A stretch of 64,000 bases of DNA from Mycolicibacterium sp. P9-64 (GTDB lineage: Bacteria > Actinomycetota > Actinomycetes > Mycobacteriales > Mycobacteriaceae), in the NCBI RefSeq assembly GCF_008329605.1, contig NZ_NPKO01000003.1, forward strand, positions 620,001 to 684,000, in the 5' to 3' direction. The notes beneath the pieces are model-generated. The model was not told where the DNA came from. It saw only the letters and a program-made list of their open reading frames with translations, and did not search any database. Below are positions 45,873 to 53,305 of the stretch, in pieces. Positions within the stretch are counted from its first letter, which is position 1. Each line of letters begins with the position of its first letter. The position numbers and the translations under genes were made by a program.

Positions 45873-47054
45873 ATGACCGAGCGGGTTATCGACCGGATCG
45901 CGGACATCGCCGACCAGATGCGCGAACAAGCCTGGGAGGCCGAAAAGATCGGCCAGTTGACGGACCAGACCGTCAAGTCCATGAAAGCAGCGGGAAACAT
46001 TCGCCTGCTGCAGCCCGCAAAGTACAACGGTCTCGAAGTGCATCCGCGCGAGTTCGCCGAGACCGTGATGGCCACGGCGTCGCTTGACCCCTCGGCGGGC
46101 TGGGTCAATGGCGTGGTGGGCGTGCACCCGTACCAACTGGCCTACGCAGACCCCCGCGTGGCCGAGGACATCTGGTCCGATGACTCCGACGTCTGGATCG
46201 CCTCGCCATACGCCCCCGGGGGTGTGGCCACACCCGTCGATGGCGGCTACATCTTCAACGGGCACTGGCAGTTCAGCTCGGGCACCGATCACTGTGAGTG
46301 GATCATCCTGGGTGCGGTCGTCGGGGACGGAGAGGGTAAGCCGGCGACGCCGCCGGTGTACCTGCACATGATCCTGCCGCGTAAGGACTACGAGATCATC
46401 GACGACTCGTGGAACGTGGTGGGGCTTCGCGGCACGGGCTCCAAGGATGTGGTCATCAAGGACGCGTTCGTGCCCTCCTATCGCACGATGGACAGTACCG
46501 AGGTCATGGACGGCACCGCTCAGCGAAACGCCGGCATGACGCTGCCGCTCTACCTGATGCCGTGGTCGGCGATGTTCCCGCTGGGCATTTCCTCGGCCGT
46601 GATCGGTATTGCCGAGGGGGCTCTCGCCGCGCACCTGGACTACCAGCGGGATCGAGTGGGCGCCAACGGAACGGCCATCAAAGACGATCCATACGTGATG
46701 TACGGCGTCGCCGAGGCCGCTGCTGACATCAACGCCGCACGCCAGGAACTGCTGGCCAACATCGATCGCATCTACGACATGGTCGAGGCAGGCAAGGAGG
46801 TGTCCTTCGCCGATCGTGCCGCGGGGCGGCGCACCCAAGTTCGTGCGGTGTGGCGGGCGGTGGGTGCCGTCGACCAGATCTTCGCCCGATCCGGAGGTAA
46901 TGCACTGCGGATGGACAAGCCGTTACAACGCTACTGGCGGGACGCACATGCTGGATTGGCCCACGCCATCCACGTTCCCGGAACCGTATATCACGCAGCG
47001 GCACTGAGCTCCTTGGGCGTCGACCCGCAGGGGCCGCTGCGGGTCATGATCTGA
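45873..47054 (+). CDS. Flavin-dependent aromatic hydroxylase, HsaA-like (group D)
   Basis: 393 residues, acyl-CoA-dehydrogenase fold used by two-component flavin monooxygenases. Similar to HsaA throughout: RLLQPAKYNGLEVHP, SAGWVNGVVGVHPYQLA, SSGTDHCEWIILG, VVGLRGTGSKDVVIKDAFVP and QRYWRDAHAGLAHA. HsaA hydroxylates a phenolic ring to a catechol using FADH2/FMNH2 made by HsaB. No HsaB-type reductase is adjacent; the FMN reductase at 28761 or the KshB-like protein might substitute. Followed after 13 bp by an HsaC-like dioxygenase. Confidence 0.88.
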   Translation: MTERVIDRIADIADQMREQAWEAEKIGQLTDQTVKSMKAAGNIRLLQPAKYNGLEVHPREFAETVMATASLDPSAGWVNGVVGVHPYQLAYADPRVAEDIWSDDSDVWIASPYAPGGVATPVDGGYIFNGHWQFSSGTDHCEWIILGAVVGDGEGKPATPPVYLHMILPRKDYEIIDDSWNVVGLRGTGSKDVVIKDAFVPSYRTMDSTEVMDGTAQRNAGMTLPLYLMPWSAMFPLGISSAVIGIAEGALAAHLDYQRDRVGANGTAIKDDPYVMYGVAEAAADINAARQELLANIDRIYDMVEAGKEVSFADRAAGRRTQVRAVWRAVGAVDQIFARSGGNALRMDKPLQRYWRDAHAGLAHAIHVPGTVYHAAALSSLGVDPQGPLRVMI

Positions 47055-47067
47055 CCGGAGGATGCCA

Positions 47068-47976
47068 ATGACCGACTTCAAGAGCCTCGGCTATGTGACC
47101 GTGCAGACGGCAGACATCAGCCGGTGGCGCCAATTCGCCTACGGAGTACTGGGATTCGCAGAAGGCAGCGGGCCCGACGCCTCCTGCCTCTACCTCCGGA
47201 TGGATGAGCGCGCCGCCCGGATCATCGTCACACCTGGGGATTCGGACCGCATAAACACCATCGGCTGGGAGGTTCGCGATCATGCGGCGCTCCTGCGAGT
47301 CGGAGCTGCACTGGACGCCGCCGGAGTGCCGTTCAAACAGCTGTCGCTGGAGGAAGCCGACATCCGGCGCGTGGAGGAAGTGATCGCCTTCGAAGATCCG
47401 GCAGGCAATTGCCTGGAGATCTTCCACGGCGCGGTCCTGGATCACAGCCCTGTCGTCACGCCGTTCGGTGCTCGATTCGTCACCGGTGCACAGGGTTTGG
47501 GGCATGTCGTGCTGCCGACGCTGGACGTCGACGGGATGTTCGACTTCTACACCGACGTGCTGGGGTTCCTGTCCCGCGGCGCGTTCCGGGTACCCGTGCC
47601 GCCCGAGTTCGGACCGGTACGAGTCCGTTTCCTAGGGATCAACGAACGCCATCACAGCCTGGCCCTGTGCCCGGCGACGACCATGCGTGACCCGGGTCTG
47701 GTGCACCTGATGGTGGAGGTCGACAGCCTCGACGCAGTAGGCCAGGCACTCGACCGGGTGAACACCGATGGATTCCAGCTTTCATCCACCCTCGGCCGGC
47801 ACACCAACGACAAGATGGTGTCCTTTTACGTCCGCGCACCAGGAGACTGGGACATAGAGTTCGGAACCGAAGGTATGCGGGTAGACGAAAACTCGTACAC
47901 GGCGGAGGAGATCACAGCCGACAGCTACTGGGGCCACCAGTGGGTCGACGACTTGCCCGCGGCGATGCGCTCGTGA
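47068..47976 (+). CDS. Extradiol (meta-cleavage) catechol dioxygenase, HsaC/BphC-like
   Basis: 302 residues in two vicinal-oxygen-chelate domains. All active-site residues of BphC-type type I extradiol dioxygenases are present: iron ligands His146 (GLGHVVL), His213 (LVHLMVEV), Glu264 (DIEFGT), and second-sphere His195, His245 and Tyr254. ATG 47068 has GGAGG six bases upstream, so the ATG at 47062 is less likely. It should open a catechol next to the two hydroxyls. Directly follows the HsaA-like hydroxylase; its TGA overlaps the KstD-like start by four bases. Confidence 0.92.
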   Translation: MTDFKSLGYVTVQTADISRWRQFAYGVLGFAEGSGPDASCLYLRMDERAARIIVTPGDSDRINTIGWEVRDHAALLRVGAALDAAGVPFKQLSLEEADIRRVEEVIAFEDPAGNCLEIFHGAVLDHSPVVTPFGARFVTGAQGLGHVVLPTLDVDGMFDFYTDVLGFLSRGAFRVPVPPEFGPVRVRFLGINERHHSLALCPATTMRDPGLVHLMVEVDSLDAVGQALDRVNTDGFQLSSTLGRHTNDKMVSFYVRAPGDWDIEFGTEGMRVDENSYTAEEITADSYWGHQWVDDLPAAMRS

Positions 47977-49439
47977 CGGACATGGACGATGTCAGGCCCG
48001 TCCCGGAAGTTGAAGTCGAGGCCTGGGACTACGAGTCCGACGTGGTGATCGCCGGATACGGCGTGGCGGGTGCCGCCGCGGCGGTTGAAGCGTCCCGCGC
48101 CGGAGTCGATGTGCTGGTTCTGGAATGGACCGGATCCTGGGGTGGCGCCGCGGCCATGGCAGGTGGATTCATCTATCTCGGTGGCGGTACCGCCCTCCAG
48201 AAGGCCTGCGGTTTCGACGATTCCGTGGACAATATGGTCGCCTATCTGAATACGGCGATGGGCCCAGGGGCTGACGAGACGCGCATCGCCGACTACTGCG
48301 AGGGCAGTGTCGCCCACTTCGACTGGCTGGTGGAATGTGGCGTTCCCTTCCGCGCGGCGTTCTACTCAGAGCCCGGCTGGGAACCCATGGGCGACGAAGG
48401 TCTGATGTACAGCGGCGGCGAGAACTCGTTCCCGTTCAACACCATCGCCTCGCCGGTGCCTCGCGGGCACATCCCGCAGATGTCCGACAAGAAACAAGGT
48501 GAGGCCAGCGCAGGCTTCATTCTGATGAAACACCTCGTCGAGACGGCCACTGCCGCCGGTGCGCGGTCGGTGTACGACGTGCGGGTTCAACGCCTGGTGG
48601 TGGACGCGGACGGCCGCGTCGTTGGCGTCCGCGGCCGCCAATACGGCAAGGAGGTGACCATCCGTGCGCGCCGCGGCGTGGTGCTGGCGACCGGCAGCTT
48701 CGCGTACAACGAGAACATGGTGGCTGCCCACGCACCCCGAATCGCCGGCCGTCCTGCCGCGTCCGTCGAACAGCACGACGGGCAGGCCATTCGGATGGCC
48801 CAAGCGCTCGGAGCTGGATTGGCGCATATGGATGCCACCGAGGTCGCCATCTTCATCGATCCGCAGCAACTGGTACGCGGAATCCTGGTCAACGGGCGGG
48901 GCCAACGCTACGTCGCCGAGGACACCTATCCCGGCAGGATCGGCCAACTGACCCTGTACCACCAGGACAACACCGCATATCTGATCATCGACGGCGATGC
49001 CCACGAAGAAGCCGTGAAGTCGCTCTCCCCCTTGCTGATGGTGGGCCAGCCGACGTGGGTGTGCGACTCGGTCGCCGAGCTGGAACGCGAGATGGGTTTG
49101 GCACCCGAATCACTGCAGAACACCGTCACCGCCTACAACGCGGCCGCAGAGCGCGGCGAGGATCCGCTTCTGCACAAGAAGGCAGAGTGGTTGCGTCCCA
49201 TCGGCACTCCCGTCGGCGCGATCGATCTGCGGGAAAGTACCGGCGGTTTCACTCTGGGCGGTTTGACCACCAGCCTCGATGGAGAGGTTCTGCACGTTGG
49301 CGGTGCCCCGATTCCCGGGCTCTTTGCGGCCGGCCGGTCGGCCGCCGGTCTGGCCGCCTGGGGGTATTCCAGCGGGATATCACTGGGTGACGGCAGTTTC
49401 TATGGTCGCCGAGCAGGTCGCGCTGCCGCGTCTCCATGA
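47973..49439 (+). CDS. FAD-dependent dehydrogenase, KstD / fumarate-reductase-like
   Basis: 488 residues from GTG 47973, overlapping the preceding stop (GTGA). N-terminal GYGVAGAAAAVEASRAG FAD site near 34-50, a flavoprotein active-site cap, and a C-terminal GLFAAGRSAAGLAAWGYSSG typical of 3-ketosteroid-1-dehydrogenase and fumarate reductase flavoproteins. Shorter than classical KstD (~560 residues), so the substrate may differ. A delta-1-type dehydrogenation would prepare an alicyclic ring for aromatisation ahead of the HsaA/HsaC steps (inference). Last gene before a strong terminator. Confidence 0.87.
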   Translation: MTDMDDVRPVPEVEVEAWDYESDVVIAGYGVAGAAAAVEASRAGVDVLVLEWTGSWGGAAAMAGGFIYLGGGTALQKACGFDDSVDNMVAYLNTAMGPGADETRIADYCEGSVAHFDWLVECGVPFRAAFYSEPGWEPMGDEGLMYSGGENSFPFNTIASPVPRGHIPQMSDKKQGEASAGFILMKHLVETATAAGARSVYDVRVQRLVVDADGRVVGVRGRQYGKEVTIRARRGVVLATGSFAYNENMVAAHAPRIAGRPAASVEQHDGQAIRMAQALGAGLAHMDATEVAIFIDPQQLVRGILVNGRGQRYVAEDTYPGRIGQLTLYHQDNTAYLIIDGDAHEEAVKSLSPLLMVGQPTWVCDSVAELEREMGLAPESLQNTVTAYNAAAERGEDPLLHKKAEWLRPIGTPVGAIDLRESTGGFTLGGLTTSLDGEVLHVGGAPIPGLFAAGRSAAGLAAWGYSSGISLGDGSFYGRRAGRAAASP

Positions 49440-49458
49440 TCCCAAGAGTTACCAGACC

Positions 49459-49497
49459 GTTTGGCCTGCATCGCATCGGTGCAGGCCAAACGTCTTT
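49459..49497 (+). terminator. Intrinsic terminator after the KstD-like gene
   Basis: Perfect 12-bp stem GTTTGGCCTGCA / TGCAGGCCAAAC with a 9-base loop, followed by GTCTTTTT. Begins 20 bases after the stop at 49439. A textbook rho-independent terminator separating the hydroxylase operon from the IclR operon. Confidence 0.9.
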
Positions 49498-49540
49498 TTG
49501 CACTTTCGTGTGACAGCTCCCACACCGATGTGATACAAAC

Positions 49541-49567
49541 AGGCATATTCCTAATAGGCATATGCCT
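49541..49567. promoter_or_regulatory. Tandem palindromic boxes upstream of IclR gene
   Basis: AGGCATATTCCT (49541-49552, one mismatch from palindromic) and AGGCATATGCCT (49556-49567, perfect) lie 15 bp apart centre to centre, 32-58 bp upstream of the IclR start. A 9-bp inverted repeat, TGTGACAGC / GCTGTCACA (49509-49517, 49580-49588), flanks them. Fits an IclR autoregulatory operator. Confidence 0.65.
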
Positions 49568-49598
49568 GTTAGGCCGATCGCTGTCACAGGAGGACGTC

Positions 49599-50450
49599 AT
49601 GGCCGTGAACGCATTCACACCCGATTCCGCCACCCCCAGCGCGGTAATCGACCGCGTTTCGCTGGTCCTGGAGTCCTTCGAGGGGCCAGGCCGATTGACC
49701 CTCGCGCAGATCGTCCGCCGCACCGGGCTTCCTCGCTCATCCGCTCATCGAATGCTGGAACGGTTGGTCCAGCTGCGCTGGCTGCGCCGCAGCGGACGCG
49801 ATTACGAGTTGGGCATGCGACTGGTCGAGCTGGGATCGCTTGCCGTACACCAGGACCGCCTGCACCGTGCGGCGACCCCGTTGCTGCACGAGCTGCACCG
49901 CGCGACCGGCCTGGTGGTACACCTGGCGGTCCTCGAAGGCACGGATGTGGTCTACATGGACAAGGTCGGCGACCGGATGACCGCTGCCATCCCCACCCGC
50001 GTCGGCGGACGCCAACCAGCGCACTGCACAGCGGTGGGCAAGGCGATACTCGCCTACTCCGCCAACCGGGCGCTACTCGAGGACACCTTGCCCCGCAAGA
50101 CCAAGTACTCGATCAACACCCCAGCCCAGCTGAGCGCAGAGATTACGAAGGTCCATGCCCACGGCGTCGCGTTCGATCGCGAAGAGTCCCTAGCTGGATT
50201 CGGTTGTGTCGCAGCGCCTATCGGCGGTGCCGGCGAAGCCGTAGCCGCCGTGTCCGTCTGCGGGCCGATGAGCCGGATGACGTTCGATCACCGGCTGGCT
50301 GCACCGGTGCGCATGACGGCGATGAACATCTGGCGCGGTGTCGACGACGGTGTGCAACGCGTCGCGCCGACCTTGCAGCAGGTCCGGCCATTGCGCGGCG
50401 GTCCGACTGCGCGTCCCGCGACGAACGCCGCCAGGGTCGAGTTCGCATGA
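49599..50450 (+). CDS. IclR-family transcriptional regulator
   Basis: 283 residues from ATG 49599, with AGGAGG five bases upstream; the frame extends to 49461 across the terminator. N-terminal winged HTH: LTLAQIVRRTGLPRSSAHRML, then LRRSGRDYELGMRLVELG. C-terminal ligand-binding domain with VVHLAVLEGTDVVYMDKVG and AHCTAVGKAILA. IclR proteins commonly control aromatic and steroid-like catabolism. First gene of an operon with esterase and two small proteins; the esterase ATG overlaps its stop (ATGA). Confidence 0.92.
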   Translation: MAVNAFTPDSATPSAVIDRVSLVLESFEGPGRLTLAQIVRRTGLPRSSAHRMLERLVQLRWLRRSGRDYELGMRLVELGSLAVHQDRLHRAATPLLHELHRATGLVVHLAVLEGTDVVYMDKVGDRMTAAIPTRVGGRQPAHCTAVGKAILAYSANRALLEDTLPRKTKYSINTPAQLSAEITKVHAHGVAFDREESLAGFGCVAAPIGGAGEAVAAVSVCGPMSRMTFDHRLAAPVRMTAMNIWRGVDDGVQRVAPTLQQVRPLRGGPTARPATNAARVEFA

Positions 50451-51388
50451 GCCTCGACCCGCAGATCGCCGAGATCATCGATGCACTCGATGAGGGCTTC
50501 CCCGCCGTCGAGACGATGCCGGCCGCCGACGTACGTGCCACCATTCGATCCCGCCTCGCTGCGCCGTCCACACCAGAGGCCGTGGGCTGCGTCGAGAATC
50601 GTCTGGTGGATGTCCAGGACGGACAGGTGCCGATCCGGATCTATCGACCCGAGCCACGCACCGCCGGTCGGCTTCCGATTCTGGTGTACGCGCACGGCGG
50701 CGGATTCGTCTTCTGCGACCTGGACAGCCATGACGGTTTGTGCCGAAATCTCGCGAATCGCCTTGACTCCATGGTCATCTCGGTGGGTTACCGGTTGGCC
50801 CCAGAACACGCGTGGCCCACGTGCGCCGAAGACGTCTACGCGGTAACCGAATGGGTCTCGAACCACATCATCGAACTCGACGGCGACCCGTCGTGTCTCA
50901 TGATCGGGGGCGACAGCGCAGGTGGCAACCTTGCTGCCGTCGCGACGCTGATGGTCCGCGACCGCGGCGGGCCGGCGCTGTCCGCGCAGTTACTCCTCTA
51001 TCCAATGATCACCCCCGACTTCAGCACCGAGTCCTACCGTCGCTTCGGCAGGGGCTACTACAACCCCGAGCCGGCGTTGCGGTGGTACTGGGACCAGTAC
51101 GTACCCAACGAGGTCGACCGCGACCATCCGTACGCGTCTCCCCTGCACGCCGATCTGGCCGGGCTTCCTCCGGCGGTAGTGGCCATCGCGGGCCATGATC
51201 CGCTGCGGGACGAGGGACTCGCCTACGGTCAAGCGCTCGTCGACGCCGGCGTACACACCACCGTCCGACGGTTCGAGGGCGGTATCCACGGTTTCATGAC
51301 GATGCCGATGCTTGACCTGGCCCACGAGGCGCGGGCGGCGGTATGCCAAGACCTCCGTGATCTGGTGGACAGTAGGACACACCGCTGA
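50447..51388 (+). CDS. Alpha/beta hydrolase of the hormone-sensitive lipase (HSL) esterase family
   Basis: 313 residues. Oxyanion motif HGGG at 83-86, nucleophile GDSAGG with Ser157, Asp in IAGHDPLRDEG and His in GGIHGF. GYRLAPEH at ~114-121 is typical of HSL esterases. A likely role is to hydrolyse the ester or lactone made by the nearby Baeyer-Villiger enzymes (inference). Overlaps IclR stop by four bases and shares one base with the next start. A frame running back to 49562 is the IclR gene read in another phase. Confidence 0.9.
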   Translation: MSLDPQIAEIIDALDEGFPAVETMPAADVRATIRSRLAAPSTPEAVGCVENRLVDVQDGQVPIRIYRPEPRTAGRLPILVYAHGGGFVFCDLDSHDGLCRNLANRLDSMVISVGYRLAPEHAWPTCAEDVYAVTEWVSNHIIELDGDPSCLMIGGDSAGGNLAAVATLMVRDRGGPALSAQLLLYPMITPDFSTESYRRFGRGYYNPEPALRWYWDQYVPNEVDRDHPYASPLHADLAGLPPAVVAIAGHDPLRDEGLAYGQALVDAGVHTTVRRFEGGIHGFMTMPMLDLAHEARAAVCQDLRDLVDSRTHR

Positions 51389-51735
51389 TGGCAGACAGCG
51401 AGGTCTACGTGATCGACCGGGTGGTCACCCACCCCGGATGTACGCGAAAGTTCGTCGACGCGTACCTCGCCGGTTATGTTCCCGGCGCACGAAACCGCGG
51501 GATGACGTTGCGGCAGGTTCTGGTAAGCCCGCCGATCTGGTTCGATGACCAGAGCAATGTCGTCACCGTGATGTGGTCGCTGCCCAGCGCACAGGCGTGG
51601 TGGGAGATGACCTGGCAGGGTCGCCCCGACCCCGGGCTCGGGCAATGGTGGGACGGTGTCGGGAATCTCGTCCGCGAACGCAATCGAAGTGTGGCCGCCG
51701 ATGCCGCCGACGTGGACGGGTTGTGCGATGTTTGA
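51388..51735 (+). CDS. Small protein, possibly dimeric alpha-beta barrel (NIPSNAP-like)
   Basis: 115 residues; ATG shares a base with the esterase stop. Pattern of beta strands and helices, with YVIDRVVTHPGCTRKFVDAYLAGYVPGA at the N-terminus and VVTVMWSLPSAQAWWEM, fits ferredoxin-fold barrels such as NIPSNAP or ABM proteins. I do not recognise a precise family. Tight coupling to the esterase and the following gene suggests a supporting or isomerase-like role in the pathway. Confidence 0.65.
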   Translation: MADSEVYVIDRVVTHPGCTRKFVDAYLAGYVPGARNRGMTLRQVLVSPPIWFDDQSNVVTVMWSLPSAQAWWEMTWQGRPDPGLGQWWDGVGNLVRERNRSVAADAADVDGLCDV

Positions 51736-52354
51736 CGTGGTCCGCTTGATCGACGTCGAGGCGGCCGCAGGCGACGAGCTCGCCGAGGCTCTGCGTGCTG
51801 CGGCGGTGCACACCGGTGCCGCGAGCCATCTGGTGGCTCCGACGCTGCCTGGGGTCCGCAACGGCGGTGATCTCCTGCTCCGCCTTCGCTACCGCGATTC
51901 CGACCAATGGAGTTCAGCAGCAGTACTTTTCGAGGACATTCTGACCGGTCCCGGCGTCGGTCATGTCAATGGCGCCACGTACACCGGCTCCCCAGTATCG
52001 ACCACCACCCGTCGCGCCACCGTCTATCGGGCGTTGCTTCTGCGCGTTCGTCCCGGCACTGCCGATCACGTGATGACCCGTTTCGAGGACGAACTCCGTC
52101 TGCTACCAAGCTACGTGCCGTCCATCCACACGTGGCAACTCAGTCGCGTCGACACCGCAGTGGGCACCTCGACGTGGACACACGTCTTCGAGCAGGAGTT
52201 CGCCGATCTGAAGGGTCTCACGGGCCCCTATCTGATGCACCCCATCCACTGGGCATACGTCGACCGCTGGTTCGACCCCGAGTGCCCTGAGGCAATCGTT
52301 CGAGACCGGGTCTGCCACAGCTATTGCTCGAGTCCCGGCGGTGTGCTCACCTAA
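51728..52354 (+). CDS. Dabb-like (stress-responsive A/B barrel) protein
   Basis: 208 residues from ATG 51728, overlapping the preceding gene by 8 bp. Two related halves: residues ~1-95 are poorly conserved, and ~100-190 resemble a Dabb domain (YRALLLRVRPGTADHVMTRFEDELRLLP, WTHVFEQEFADLKGL, YLMHPIHWAYVDRWFDPE). Dabb proteins include cyclases and hydrolases of polyketide and steroid-like intermediates, but most are uncharacterised. Convergent with the SDR at 52418. Confidence 0.7.
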   Translation: MFDVVRLIDVEAAAGDELAEALRAAAVHTGAASHLVAPTLPGVRNGGDLLLRLRYRDSDQWSSAAVLFEDILTGPGVGHVNGATYTGSPVSTTTRRATVYRALLLRVRPGTADHVMTRFEDELRLLPSYVPSIHTWQLSRVDTAVGTSTWTHVFEQEFADLKGLTGPYLMHPIHWAYVDRWFDPECPEAIVRDRVCHSYCSSPGGVLT

Positions 52355-52417
52355 CCGGCGTTTCGGGGGACGTCGACCACCCACGGCGCCTTCGCAATTG
52401 AGCCAGGCGGCACGGGG

Positions 52418-53305
52418 TTAGAGACCAGCGGCTTTGATGTTCGGGTTGGCCGTAGCCGGCGGATCCAGCGGGGGCAGAACGGATTTCCCGTCCAACGAGT
52501 GCACCACCAGCTCTTGCGACCACGGATAGTGCAGGCTGAACGCGACCAGACCGGTTCTTTCGGCCGCGGGCAAATGGCACATCGCCAGCACCGTTTCGGC
52601 AAGATACTCGACCGGCTCGGTGGGAAAGGTCGACGGAATCAATGCCGACGCACCGGGAGTACGCACAGCTGTCGACGGCCCGACGCAGTTCACGGCGATG
52701 TTGGAATCCAGCACTTCGGCGGCGAACCCCTGCGTGAGCCGATGCAACGCTGCTTTGCAGGACGCGTAGATGACATCCCCCGATGACTTGTTGTACTCGC
52801 GGTACGGGCGTGCCGGTGCCAGTCCGGTAACCGATCCAACGTTGACGATCCACCCGGCGCCTTGCTCCCGCATATGCGGCACAGCGGCTTTGGCGAGTGC
52901 GAACGGAGTCCGCAGGTAATGGTCCACTGTCCGGTCGAAGGTCGCCATGTCCATCTGGTCAACCGTGGCGTAGTCGGCATAGCCGGCGTTGTTCACCAGG
53001 ATGTCGATCCGTCCGACCCGTTCCACGACCTCGCCGACGAGGCTGTCCCGCTGGGCTGGATCCTCGAGGTCGGCAGCGAGACCCATTGCCTTGCCACCTG
53101 CCTCTTCGATCAGCGTGATCGTCTCGTCGATCGTGCCGGGTAGCGCGGTGGTCACTCCGCCTCGCGCGGACTGTGACGGGCTGTACGCCCGCGCTGTCAC
53201 GGCGACCGTGGCGCCCTCGGCCGCCAACCGTTGCGCTATCGCGCGCCCGATGCCCCTGCTACTTCCGGTCACCAGCGCCGTCCGACCGGCCAGCAGTCCG
53301 GTCAT
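52418..53305 (-). CDS. Short-chain dehydrogenase/reductase
   Basis: 295 residues from ATG 53305, overlapping the BVMO stop by four bases. SDR motifs: TGSSRGIG at ~12-19, NNAGYAD, catalytic Ser in NVGSVTG and a Tyr-x3-Lys pair at YASCKAA. It has a longer C-terminus than usual, with VHSLDGKSVLPPLDPP. Coupled translation to the BVMO suggests it makes that enzyme's ketone substrate from an alcohol (inference). Confidence 0.9.
   Translation of the reverse strand: MTGLLAGRTALVTGSSRGIGRAIAQRLAAEGATVAVTARAYSPSQSARGGVTTALPGTIDETITLIEEAGGKAMGLAADLEDPAQRDSLVGEVVERVGRIDILVNNAGYADYATVDQMDMATFDRTVDHYLRTPFALAKAAVPHMREQGAGWIVNVGSVTGLAPARPYREYNKSSGDVIYASCKAALHRLTQGFAAEVLDSNIAVNCVGPSTAVRTPGASALIPSTFPTEPVEYLAETVLAMCHLPAAERTGLVAFSLHYPWSQELVVHSLDGKSVLPPLDPPATANPNIKAAGL

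Noticed and set aside
49562..50446. Long N-terminal extension of the HSL esterase frame
   Set aside because: It overlaps the IclR gene entirely and shows no domain; the ATG at 50447 fits the coupled start.
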